From assembly GCA_051651625.1 (NCBI GenBank), contig JBOFSQ010000038.1, positions 1 through 64,000 of the forward strand: a stretch of 64,000 nucleotides of DNA, written 5' to 3'. Source of the stretch: JBOFSQ01 sp051651625 (GTDB lineage Bacteria; Planctomycetota; Planctomycetia; Pirellulales; Thermoguttaceae). Position numbers and translations under genes: made by a program. The notes beneath the pieces were generated by a model. It did no database searches. It was not told the origin of the DNA and saw nothing but the letters and a program-made list of their open reading frames with translations. Of this stretch, positions 1-7,911 are shown piece after piece (the first letter of the stretch is position 1; every line of letters starts with the position of its first letter).

Positions 1-359
1 CCAACAGACGTTTCCACCTTTTTCGGTTGAACAGCGGAATCTGCACCGAGCATCGTCGAAAACAAACCGAGGCAAAGCAATGACGCCACAACGCTCCCCG
101 ATTGTCTTCGCCAAGAGAGTCGCCTTTTGCTTGCGGGTACGAAAAGACGCAATAGCGTAGACAGAATCACCAAAAACAACACAAGCCAACAGCACCAAGA
201 TACCCAAGAAGGCCAAAAACGAAAATCGACATACCAGAAGTATCGAGGTAAAGCGTAAGGTGATTCAGGCGGAAGAAAAACTGCTGCTATCACGCATAGT
301 AGCCCACCCGCAGCTACCGACCAAATCGTGAGAGTGCCGATGAAGCCTTTTGTTGACAT
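1..359 (-). CDS. Membrane protein, partial (3' end beyond left edge)
   Basis: An open frame runs on the minus strand from the ATG at 359-357 to base 1 without a stop, giving 119 codons. It starts MSTKGFIGTL. Three hydrophobic stretches are visible at about residues 6-29, 48-76 (Trp-rich, FWPSWVSWCCW) and 88-106; the last could be a transmembrane helix or a cleavable segment before a polar tail. I do not recognise the family. It lies 178 bp downstream of the DUF1573 lipoprotein gene on the same strand and is probably the fifth gene of the operon driven from the promoter at 4312-4340. No strong ribosome binding site precedes the ATG, so the exact start is uncertain. Confidence 0.6.
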   Translation of the reverse strand, partial: MSTKGFIGTLTIWSVAAGGLLCVIAAVFLPPESPYALPRYFWYVDFRFWPSWVSWCCWLVLFLVILSTLLRLFVPASKRRLSWRRQSGSVVASLLCLGLFSTMLGADSAVQPKKVETSV

Positions 360-537
360 GCTAGGGGATCGTTTCTTGATTAACCACAACAGCGGCGTCT
401 AAATAAAGTACCAACGCCTCTGAATTCCAATTGCCATATTTGACAAGCACCGCTTTTTTGATATTGCCAACAACATTGTGTAGCGGGTCTTGTGATATAG
501 TGTCTCAAAATAACTTGCCTATCCATTTGGACTTGCC

Positions 538-1563
538 TCACAAAAAACGAGCAATCACGTTCGTTGAGAGACGATTTATTTTCCCACTGGAAAACCAAAA
601 GTCCATTTCGAGAGTTTGTGAAAACGAGCCAGCTACCCCAGGGTGCCTCAGTGATATTTCCAATTGTGGTTTTGGCGTGTTAACATAACGCACACACAGG
701 CCATCTGGCACTTCATTGACAACGGTCATTTTGTCAACGACATACTGCGAGGAAAGACCTAACCAAACAACGTCCACGACAATTCTTTGAGACTGCTCTG
801 GCTCAACAAATCCAACAAAGATTGCATTAGGAATCGTTATTGCTGGTTTCACTGTTCCTTGAATTCGTACAGGTGCTTCGCCCCAATCGGCACCATCGGC
901 AACCAGCTTCATGTCAACAAAAAACTCCCCCGTTTGTGAAGGTACTATCCCGCGTACTGTGAGTTGTACCGCTTGATTATCCGAAGATTGCAAAGGGGTT
1001 GCAGACACATCAATGTTAGTTATATCGGATGTAGAAGGTGTAACACTCACTACAGCGACCGATTGAATTCTTCCGGGTAGAATAGTAAATGCTTGCTCAA
1101 AGTGATCTTCAGGATGGAACAGCCCCAAATTCAAAGATGTTGTACCATCCAGTTCTTTAACGGCGACATTTGCTTTTAGAAGCAGTTGGATGGCTGGAGT
1201 TGTAGGGTCATCTGTGAGCACTAACGCTTCAAACATGTTTGGACCATATTTTCCTTTCAATAACACGGTGAGCTTACCCGCAACAAAGCCATTGGCAGAG
1301 ATGGTGTTTTGGGACAACGAAAAATCAGAGCAACCACAAGAGAGTTTTACGTCGCGTATGTTGACTATGCGTGTGTTAGTGTTGACGATCTTGAAATCCC
1401 CCACAATCGTACCCGTACCAGTCACAGTACCCAAGTCGCAAACCGCAGGTGACGCATAAACACCTTCTGGAATGCGATGCGGTGTACCACAACCACACAA
1501 CAGGAATACCATACCAGCCAGAGTGACGAAAACCCCGTAAGAGTTATGACAGCGTCGTGACAT
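538..1563 (-). CDS. DUF1573 family lipoprotein
   Basis: The protein has 341 residues. The N-terminus is a lipoprotein signal: hydrophobic core followed by LLCGC with the lipidated Cys at about residue 25. Residues from about 40 read DLGTVTGTGTIVGDFKIVN and then LSCGC, the pattern of DUF1573 domains (an Ig-like beta sandwich with a SCGC signature). The rest is beta-rich without transmembrane segments, so a membrane-tethered periplasmic protein is likely. The start at 1563 is chosen because it gives the lipoprotein signal and has AAGG upstream; an in-frame ATG at 1716 would add a meaningless extension overlapping the next gene. In planctomycetes DUF1573 proteins are often found with MauE-like membrane proteins, as here. 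The molecular function is unknown. Confidence 0.8.
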   Translation of the reverse strand: MSRRCHNSYGVFVTLAGMVFLLCGCGTPHRIPEGVYASPAVCDLGTVTGTGTIVGDFKIVNTNTRIVNIRDVKLSCGCSDFSLSQNTISANGFVAGKLTVLLKGKYGPNMFEALVLTDDPTTPAIQLLLKANVAVKELDGTTSLNLGLFHPEDHFEQAFTILPGRIQSVAVVSVTPSTSDITNIDVSATPLQSSDNQAVQLTVRGIVPSQTGEFFVDMKLVADGADWGEAPVRIQGTVKPAITIPNAIFVGFVEPEQSQRIVVDVVWLGLSSQYVVDKMTVVNEVPDGLCVRYVNTPKPQLEISLRHPGVAGSFSQTLEMDFWFSSGKINRLSTNVIARFL

Positions 1564-1616
1564 AATCCATGACCTTGTGCTGTTGAAATTGTGAATGTAG
1601 CACAGAGAAAACGCAG

Positions 1617-2711
1617 CTATTTTGAGGTACGCCCTTGCTGTAAATAGATGCACACGCAGACAGCTATGATCAAAATAACGCCAGTGAATAGCAGAAAAAT
1701 CCGAGACCACGGCCAAGCAAGTCGCGGATTCTTTGGAAGCAGGTATTCAGGCATTCTTGCTTCCAAAGGAGCTGCATTGACAACGTGACCACCGACCTGC
1801 GTTTGGTTTGGCAGGACATCTACGACTGCATAATCTCGCCCCAATTCCTTGAAACTCTCTTCTGTAAACAGTTTGCCGTCAGGCTTGGCGGTGGAAAGAG
1901 CACTAACAATATACCGTTCCCCACTACTTTGATCCATTATCTGGCTTTCAGTTCGTATCTCATTCGGAAACACATCACCAGCATCTGTAGTTTGTGTTGT
2001 AGCCGTGATAGTTGTTGTAATCGAAAAACCCGTTTTTTCATTTTTTACGCACGCTTCGTGATAGAGTAAGGCATAATGCTGTTGTGGATTAAGTACGATT
2101 TTCCAATTCGCAACATCACCACTTGCTGATGTAGATTCTGGTCCAAAAATCCACAATGCGTCTGTCACATCGTTGTATTGACGACATTCAATTCCTCCTA
2201 TGTCTCTTTGCAACACATCAAGAATACGCCCCCCCGGCAGGGCAAAAAGTGCATTTAGCGTTCTGTAACAGTCGGTCTGCAATACCATCTCTAGTTTGCT
2301 GTCTGGCAACTTTGACTTAAATAAATTTGCGTATGGAACCCCTGTTGTGCTAACAGCGGTGTACTGCAAGTCGTGTTCTTTGGAACGTAAAATCACTTCT
2401 GTAATATCGTTGCTTGAGTATCCGGGCAGTATTTCGGTGCCCTCTCGTTGGCGTAGATAGTCAAGGCGTAAGAGTTCGTGGTCTCTGAAAAACAATAGCT
2501 GTCTTTCTGGAGTAGTATCATAAGCAGTTCTGCCTTCCTGTTTTCTAAAGCGTTCTATTTTTCCAGAAAGGCACTCCGTGGAATGTTCCAAAAACTGATG
2601 ACCTTTCACTATCTCTCGTAACAGGTTTGAATCTAAAGCCTTTTCTTGGGACATCACACCATGTCCAAACGACACAAGAAAAAACAACAAAATGAAATGT
2701 GAACGCATCAT
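1617..2711 (-). CDS. Exported single-pass membrane protein, unknown function
   Basis: The protein has 364 residues, starting MMRSHFILLFF, with a signal peptide that probably ends after GHGVMSQ. The body (about residues 25-325) is soluble and carries a few Cys residues (TECLSG, QTDCYRT, GIECRQY, EACVKN). A transmembrane helix follows WPWSRIFLLFTGVIL near the C-terminus, with a short Lys/Arg tail (GRTSK) on the cytoplasmic side. The topology is therefore a periplasmic domain anchored at its C-terminus. The broad pattern resembles LolA-type outer-membrane lipoprotein carriers fused to an anchor, but I would not assign that. AAAGGA sits 5 nt before the ATG at 2711. It is the third gene of the minus-strand operon, 53 bp ahead of the DUF1573 gene. 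Confidence 0.7.
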   Translation of the reverse strand: MMRSHFILLFFLVSFGHGVMSQEKALDSNLLREIVKGHQFLEHSTECLSGKIERFRKQEGRTAYDTTPERQLLFFRDHELLRLDYLRQREGTEILPGYSSNDITEVILRSKEHDLQYTAVSTTGVPYANLFKSKLPDSKLEMVLQTDCYRTLNALFALPGGRILDVLQRDIGGIECRQYNDVTDALWIFGPESTSASGDVANWKIVLNPQQHYALLYHEACVKNEKTGFSITTTITATTQTTDAGDVFPNEIRTESQIMDQSSGERYIVSALSTAKPDGKLFTEESFKELGRDYAVVDVLPNQTQVGGHVVNAAPLEARMPEYLLPKNPRLAWPWSRIFLLFTGVILIIAVCVCIYLQQGRTSK

Positions 2712-2785
2712 AGGTTTCCTTTCATTATTTCGGCTATTATTCCAGCGCAAGCGGAAAAACGAACGCTCCAGTCTATCTAAAAAAT

Positions 2786-3253
2786 CTACTCAAGTGTACA
2801 TTCAGCACCTGTTGGCTCAAAACTCGAAGCGGTATTAATTCCATTTTGGCGTCCTGTGGAAATGCAATCATATACCATCCCGTCGCATATTGGTAAACTG
2901 ATATTCCAGTATGGGGAAGTTGCATTACAGTGTTCAGTCTGCCAACAAATTCTTGTAACAAAATCTTGATTCATGCGGCCGGTTCGTTCATTTCCAGATG
3001 TGCCAACCCCAAACTGCATTTCATATCTAGAAAAACCACAGGGGCGATTTGTATTGTCGGCAGTAATTCGAACCCATAACGCAGGGCACATAGCTCCACT
3101 TGATCCAATGAAGGTTTCATAACACCCCTTTTGCGAAGCCCCTACAGTGCGTGTCAGGGTATAGCAGGGGCCTGCATAGGTAACAAGCGATACTCCAATG
3201 ATGGCCGCAGTTAGCGTACAAAACGTGGCAACGTACAGATTAAACTTCTTCAT
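2786..3253 (-). CDS. Small secreted Cys-rich protein
   Basis: The protein has 155 residues. It starts with a signal peptide (MKKFNLYVATF to about VTYAG); the mature part holds nine Cys residues spread through about 125 residues (PCYT, GCYE, MCPA, PCGF, ICWQ, HCNA, ICDG, DCIS, ECTL), which suggests several disulfide bonds in the periplasm or outside the cell. A perfect AAAGGAG precedes the ATG. I recognise no family. It lies between a redox membrane protein with a CPKC motif and other exported proteins on the same strand, so one hypothesis is that the upstream gene product supports disulfide formation in this protein. That is inference from gene order only. Confidence 0.7.
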   Translation of the reverse strand: MKKFNLYVATFCTLTAAIIGVSLVTYAGPCYTLTRTVGASQKGCYETFIGSSGAMCPALWVRITADNTNRPCGFSRYEMQFGVGTSGNERTGRMNQDFVTRICWQTEHCNATSPYWNISLPICDGMVYDCISTGRQNGINTASSFEPTGAECTLE

Positions 3254-3293
3254 TGTTGGCTCCTTTCAAGATTGGTCTCTACAATTCTTTGAT

Positions 3294-4199
3294 TCACATT
3301 TTCACATTCACCTTTTTCGGTGTTTCGACGAACCACGCCAAGTGGTCCGTCAGTTTCGCCGAAACGAAGTGTTCCGGCAATTTGTACCACGCACCATACG
3401 GCGGGACTTCGACACAAACAACATTTGGCGTTCCTTCAGACGCCAGTTGGACTATCACCCGTTCACACTTTGGGCAGTCGTGGTGATACAGAACGACCGT
3501 CCAATTTCCGGTCTTGAGTTGCTCGCGTACTTCAATCGGTTCGATAAACGGCAAGAGCGGGAACTCATTTGACACCCACTTCTCCGGTTCGAGCAAGATC
3601 GTCTTGCGTCCATCTGCGCCGATGAACTCTGTGCCAAGAGATGCAAGACCGTGCGATGTGACAGAAATCATCGACACAAACAACACACATGCTATCAAGA
3701 GACCAGCCGCAATCACAAACCGCGAGTACCACGAATAAGAACACGAAGCGTAAGCGAGTGACCAGAACGGAGGACGACACAGAATCAAGAATCCCACAAT
3801 CGCTGCGTCAAGTATGAACGTCAACCACGGATTAACTTCCTGCGCGCCAAAACATCCACAAGACGTTTCACCAGCGATTCCCTTTGTAAGCGAGACGATT
3901 GCAAAGGTCGTGAAGCAACAAGTGCTTACGAACCACGCGAGTCTCGGCAAGATTCCGGCAACGAGCCAAGTTGCAAAGAGAATCTCGAACTCAACGACAA
4001 GAATGTTCAGCCAGCGATTATGTAGTAATCCGTCGCCAAGTGACGGCGTGGTTGCGAGTTGGTGTGCCTTCAAGAGTGCGGCAACGAACAGAACAGCGGC
4101 GATAAAAAACCGTAACAGTCGGTAGAGAGAACCAGACTGCCACTTTGCCAGAGTGGCTTCACAAGAACAGTCAACGCATTGACTCGCGCGGAAAAACAT
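3294..4199 (-). CDS. MauE/DoxX-like redox-associated membrane protein
   Basis: The protein has 301 residues. A Cys cluster (CVDCSC) near the N-terminus is followed by four or five transmembrane helices between about residues 30 and 180. The loop motif SCGCFGAQEV is typical of MauE-type membrane proteins, which take part in disulfide or electron transfer during maturation of periplasmic enzymes. The C-terminal part (about 215-301) is soluble and contains HHDCPKCERV, a CxxC motif in a thioredoxin-like setting, so electron transfer through two Cys pairs is plausible. AAAGGG lies upstream of the ATG at 4199. It is the first gene of the operon. Oddity: the loop reading SLAYASCSYS is encoded by a copy of a dispersed repeat (3740-3770) otherwise found between genes. 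Confidence 0.75.
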   Translation of the reverse strand: MFFRASQCVDCSCEATLAKWQSGSLYRLLRFFIAAVLFVAALLKAHQLATTPSLGDGLLHNRWLNILVVEFEILFATWLVAGILPRLAWFVSTCCFTTFAIVSLTKGIAGETSCGCFGAQEVNPWLTFILDAAIVGFLILCRPPFWSLAYASCSYSWYSRFVIAAGLLIACVLFVSMISVTSHGLASLGTEFIGADGRKTILLEPEKWVSNEFPLLPFIEPIEVREQLKTGNWTVVLYHHDCPKCERVIVQLASEGTPNVVCVEVPPYGAWYKLPEHFVSAKLTDHLAWFVETPKKVNVKM

Positions 4200-4311
4200 G
4201 ACACAACCCTTTCACCGCATTTGCGGTAGAAAACAGTCGTCCAACACCTTCCAGCAATCGGCAGCTTCAAAAATCGGCGAATCACCAATTCCCTCAACTG
4301 CATTGCGCGGT

Positions 4312-4340
4312 ATTGTACCGCCCTCAACCGCTGCTGTCAA
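4312..4340 (-). promoter_or_regulatory. Sigma-70-like promoter of the exported-protein operon
   Basis: On the minus strand TTGACA (4340-4335) and TACAAT (4317-4312) are separated by 17 bp. Transcription would start near 4305 and reach the ATG at 4199 after a leader of roughly 105 nt. This is one of the best promoter matches in the window. Confidence 0.65.
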
Positions 4341-4443
4341 GTCGGCGGCGAATAATCATCTATGGTGGGGGGCGACGTTTCGTCTGCTGTATCACAATTC
4401 ACTCTTGCATTACGCGGCGGTTTCCGTTACGATTCCCCGCAGA

Positions 4444-4920
4444 ATGATTGCCGACATCCCGCGACTCGGGCGTCTTTGCGCGGCGACACAGGTGGAACTG
4501 GTCGCTGGTGACGTCTACTATTCTGTCCTCGTTCACGGTCTTCGTGACCTTGAACGGTACGACTACGCCGCCGCCGCGTGGAACGGCCCGCCTGCGGAGT
4601 GCGTCGGCTGGTGGCGTTCGCGCGTCCCACGCGAAGGGGCAAAATCCGGGAAACTCGCACCAAACGATGTCCTACTCGCCGTCTTCGACGAACTAACATC
4701 ACAGCCGGGGCAAGAAGAACTGGTCTACATCCTCACACTCCTACTGCTGCGGCGTCGCCTGTTCAGGTACGAACGCGAAGAACGTTCACCACACGCACCA
4801 CCGACGCTCGTCGCATTTTGTCCCAAACGCGAAACGACTTACGAAGTCACCGTCGCCCAGCCGTCGCCGCTCAAAAACCAAGAACTACAAGAACACCTCG
4901 CACGACTACTTTATGCGTAA
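4444..4920 (+). CDS. Conserved hypothetical protein
   Basis: The protein has 158 residues, starting MIADIPRLGR. It is compact, without signal peptide or membrane helix. The segment beginning RLCAATQVELVAGDVYYSVL, followed by AWNGPPAECVGWWRSRVP and LAPNDVLLAVFDEL, looks like a small conserved planctomycete protein that I remember only as hypothetical. Two Cys residues (CAAT, ECVGWW) could bind metal but the pattern is not a standard zinc ribbon. An in-frame ATG at 4198 would overlap the divergent operon promoter and add a low-complexity, non-conserved stretch, so the start at 4444 is preferred although no clear ribosome binding site precedes it. A palindromic repeat follows the stop. Confidence 0.65.
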   Translation: MIADIPRLGRLCAATQVELVAGDVYYSVLVHGLRDLERYDYAAAAWNGPPAECVGWWRSRVPREGAKSGKLAPNDVLLAVFDELTSQPGQEELVYILTLLLLRRRLFRYEREERSPHAPPTLVAFCPKRETTYEVTVAQPSPLKNQELQEHLARLLYA

Positions 4921-4926
4921 CGGTTC

Positions 4927-5045
4927 GTCATTCCCGCGAAAGCGGGAATCCATCCTGACGGCGATTCGTTAATGCTATGTCTGTGCTGATTCGGGCACTC
5001 GCTTACGCTTCGCGTTCTTATTCACTCGCTTACGCTTCCCGCTCT
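4927..5045 (+). repeat. Composite dispersed repeat (palindrome plus CTCGCTTACGCTTC motif)
   Basis: The palindrome ATTCCCGCGAAAGCGGGAAT (4930-4949) is followed about 45 bp later by two tandem copies of a CACTCGCTTACGCTTCSCG-type motif (about 4995-5016 and 5023-5043). The same pair occurs around 21170-21240, 59118-59195 and 59579-59636, and single parts occur elsewhere. Translating it gives LAYASRS, which explains a spurious upstream extension of the next gene. Confidence 0.75.
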
Positions 5046-5075
5046 GATTGTTTCCACCACGACATCAAAAAACTT

Positions 5076-6044
5076 ATGCGTCATCTCATTCTCGTGGCAA
5101 TTTTGATTCTCACTTCTCTCGTCGGCTGTGCGACGATGCGGAACACTTTTCGCCAAAAGCAAACGCTCCCGACCGTTTGGAATCAGACTCCAACACTCGA
5201 CGACGTTGTTGGCAATCTCAAGCGTCAGAGCGGTGCGCTACAGTCGATCTCGACATCCAACGCGACTCTCACGGTTCCGGGAGCGGTGATTCCGCTACAA
5301 TCATCGGTTTACGCGGCGCGTCCGCGGTCGATTCGGATTCGCGGTGCGGCCAGTGCCGTGACGGGACAGGAAATCGACTTCGGCAGCAACAACGAACAGT
5401 TTTGGTTTTGGGGGAAACGGCTCGCGGAACGAGAACTGTACACCGCACGTCACGACCAGTTTGCAACATCGCCCGCGCGGGCCAGCGTTCCTATCGATCC
5501 AGACTGGCTAATGGAAGCTATCGGATTTTTGACGTTTGATGGCGAGACTTACGAACCGCTTCGCACGACAGGAACGACGTGCGAGCTGGTCTCGCGGCGA
5601 CAGACTCCGGCTGGTGTTTTCGTAAAACGACTCACAATCGACGCGAAAACCGGTTGCGTTACACGTCAAGAAATGTACGACGCCCAGAGCCAGCTTCTCG
5701 CCGTGGCCGAGAGCAGTCAACACCGTATCGATCCGACGACGGGGATAGTTTATCCGCAGCGGATTGAAGTACAGAGTCGGGGGGCGACGGGGAAGATCAC
5801 ACTCGATCTTGGCACACCGGTTTTCAACGTTGCTTCGTCGTTGCCGCCAGCTATTTTCGTCAAGCCGGTGATTGCGGGTTACACGGAAGTCGATCTCTGC
5901 GCGCCGCCCGCGGTCTCACCGCAAGCATTGCCAGTTCAACGTCCGGCAACGTCGGTAGCACCGCAAGTCTCGCCGACCGTTTCACCGCCGCCAACTGCGG
6001 CCCCGAACATCGCCAGCGGACAAACGTACACTGTCGTTCAGTAG
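5076..6044 (+). CDS. Lipoprotein, unknown function
   Basis: The protein has 322 residues. MRHLILVAILILTSLVGC is a textbook lipoprotein signal with lipobox LVGC. The mature part is about 300 residues without further membrane segments, and the C-terminal 60 residues are rich in Pro, Val and Ala (QALPVQRP, SPPPTAAP). The order of beta-rich segments resembles large LolA-like planctomycete lipoproteins, but no diagnostic motif lets me name it. The start at 5076 gives the signal sequence; the upstream in-frame ATG at 4977 would translate a dispersed repeat. It ends 100 bp before proS, on the same strand. Confidence 0.75.
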   Translation: MRHLILVAILILTSLVGCATMRNTFRQKQTLPTVWNQTPTLDDVVGNLKRQSGALQSISTSNATLTVPGAVIPLQSSVYAARPRSIRIRGAASAVTGQEIDFGSNNEQFWFWGKRLAERELYTARHDQFATSPARASVPIDPDWLMEAIGFLTFDGETYEPLRTTGTTCELVSRRQTPAGVFVKRLTIDAKTGCVTRQEMYDAQSQLLAVAESSQHRIDPTTGIVYPQRIEVQSRGATGKITLDLGTPVFNVASSLPPAIFVKPVIAGYTEVDLCAPPAVSPQALPVQRPATSVAPQVSPTVSPPPTAAPNIASGQTYTVVQ

Positions 6045-6144
6045 GCGTTGCTCTCTCTGTACAATGTTGCCTCGCGCGGTATACTCTCCGCCGCGCGTTT
6101 CGCTCTCCCTGCGCTTCGTTTTTAACTCAACTCGAAACAATCCC

Positions 6145-7899
6145 ATGCACTGGACACAAACACTAATTCCGACGATGAAGGAAACGCCCGACGGGGCGGA
6201 GATTCCGAGCCACATTTTGATGCTCCGCGCGGGGATGATCTCGCAGGTTATGGCGGGCGTGTACACATATCTGCCGCTCGGTCTAAAGTCGCTGCAAAAG
6301 GCGGCGCAAATCGTCCGCGAAGAAATGAACGCCGCAGGCGGGCAAGAAATCTTGATGAGTGCGCTCTGCCCGATCTCGCTCTACGAACAAACAGGGCGCG
6401 TCGATGCGTTTGGCGACGTTCTCGTCAAAGCTACACTCCCACGCGGCGGACGCAAAGTCCCCGTAGTTTTCTGTCCGACGCACGAAGAGATCGTCACCGA
6501 TTTGATCTCACGATTCGTTTCGAGTTATCGCCAGCTCCCGCTCACGCTCTACCAAATTCAGACGAAGTTTCGCAACGAAGAGCGTCCGCGTTTCGGCGTC
6601 TTGCGAACGAGTGAATTCATAATGAAAGATGCGTACAGCTTTCACACGTCGCTCGAATCGCTCACGACGACTTATCAGCGGATGTACAAGGCGTACAGCA
6701 CGATCTTTACGCGGTGCAACGTCCCGTTCTTGCCGGTCGAGGCGGAATCGGGGCCGATAGGCGGCGACGCGAGTCACGAGTTTATGGTGCCGTCGCCGAA
6801 CGGTGAAGACAAAGTTGTCCACTGTGCGCAGTGCCACTACGCCGCCAACACGGAGAAGGCGTCTATCGGCCCCGACCCGAATCCGCCGGAGCGTTCCGCG
6901 CCGAAGCCGCTCACTACTCTCGACACGCCCGGCGCGCACACCGTCGAACAAGTCTGCCAGTTTCTCAAAGTCAAGCCTAACAAAATCATCAAAACGCTCA
7001 TCTACATCGCCGACGGAAAACCGCTTGCGGTTCTCGTTCGCGGCGACCACGAAGCGAACGAAAACAAAATCCGCCGCGCTATAAATGCAACGTCGCTCGA
7101 ACTCGCCGACGCCGCAACGATTGAACGTGTCACCGGTGCGGCGGTCGGATTTGCTGGGCCGGTCGGTCTCAAAGAAGCGATTCCAGTCATCGCGGATGCG
7201 TGTATTGAATCGACCAGCAATGCGATTACCGGCGCAAACGAAAGTGAGCGTCACAACGTCAACGTCAACATCGGACGCGACTTCACGCCAACGAAATATG
7301 ATGACCTTCGCAACGCCGTCGAAGGCGACCCGTGTCCGCGATGCAGTTCTGTTCTTCACATCCAGCAAGCGATTGAGATTGGCCACGTTTTCAAGCTCGG
7401 AACGAAATACTCCGAATCGCTCAACGCCAAGTTTCTCGATGCCGACGAGACACTCAAAACGATCATAATGGGGTGTTACGGAATTGGCGTGAACCGAATC
7501 ATTGCAAGTTTAATTGAGACGAGTCACGATGAGAGCGGGATCATTTTTCCTGTTAATCTTGCGCCTTATGAAGTTGTTGTGTGTCCGCTCAAAGTTGATG
7601 GCGACTGTTACAAAGTGGCGACAGAAATTCACGACGCACTCGTCGCGGCTGGAATTGACGTTATTCTTGACGACCGCGACCAGCGTCCGGGTGTGAAGTT
7701 CAAAGACGCCGATTTGATCGGGATTCCGCTGCGAATCGTTGTCGGCGAAAAGGGACTGGCGACGGACGAAGTGGAAATGAAATGGCGTTGGGAGGCGAAG
7801 GCGTCGATGCTTCCGCGCACGCAAGCCGCCGACGAAGTTGCCAAACTCGTCCGCGAAGAACGCGCGTCGTCGCGCCGGTTTCGCCAAAAACGTGCGTGA
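6145..7899 (+). CDS. proS: Prolyl-tRNA synthetase
   Basis: The protein has 584 residues, close to the usual 570 or so of the bacterial (ProS type 1) form, and charges tRNA-Pro with proline in the cytosol. Class II motif 2 is seen at FRNEERPRFGVLRTSEFIMK (about residue 141) and motif 3 at GCYGIGVNR (about 442). Between them, at about residues 230-390, is the inserted YbaK-type editing domain (KPNKIIKTLIYIADGKPLAV and onward), which removes mischarged alanine. The C-terminal anticodon-binding domain begins near APYEVVVCPL. The start at 6145 gives MHWTQTLIP, the usual N-terminus; upstream in-frame codons are not conserved. A TATACT hexamer lies upstream at about 6078. The next gene starts 12 bp after the stop. 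Confidence 0.97.
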   Translation: MHWTQTLIPTMKETPDGAEIPSHILMLRAGMISQVMAGVYTYLPLGLKSLQKAAQIVREEMNAAGGQEILMSALCPISLYEQTGRVDAFGDVLVKATLPRGGRKVPVVFCPTHEEIVTDLISRFVSSYRQLPLTLYQIQTKFRNEERPRFGVLRTSEFIMKDAYSFHTSLESLTTTYQRMYKAYSTIFTRCNVPFLPVEAESGPIGGDASHEFMVPSPNGEDKVVHCAQCHYAANTEKASIGPDPNPPERSAPKPLTTLDTPGAHTVEQVCQFLKVKPNKIIKTLIYIADGKPLAVLVRGDHEANENKIRRAINATSLELADAATIERVTGAAVGFAGPVGLKEAIPVIADACIESTSNAITGANESERHNVNVNIGRDFTPTKYDDLRNAVEGDPCPRCSSVLHIQQAIEIGHVFKLGTKYSESLNAKFLDADETLKTIIMGCYGIGVNRIIASLIETSHDESGIIFPVNLAPYEVVVCPLKVDGDCYKVATEIHDALVAAGIDVILDDRDQRPGVKFKDADLIGIPLRIVVGEKGLATDEVEMKWRWEAKASMLPRTQAADEVAKLVREERASSRRFRQKRA

Positions 7900-7911
7900 A
7901 CGGAGATAACA

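Noticed and set aside
4977..5075. N-terminal extension of the lipoprotein gene
   Set aside because: The residues SLAYASRS come from a dispersed repeat; the lipoprotein signal starts at 5076.
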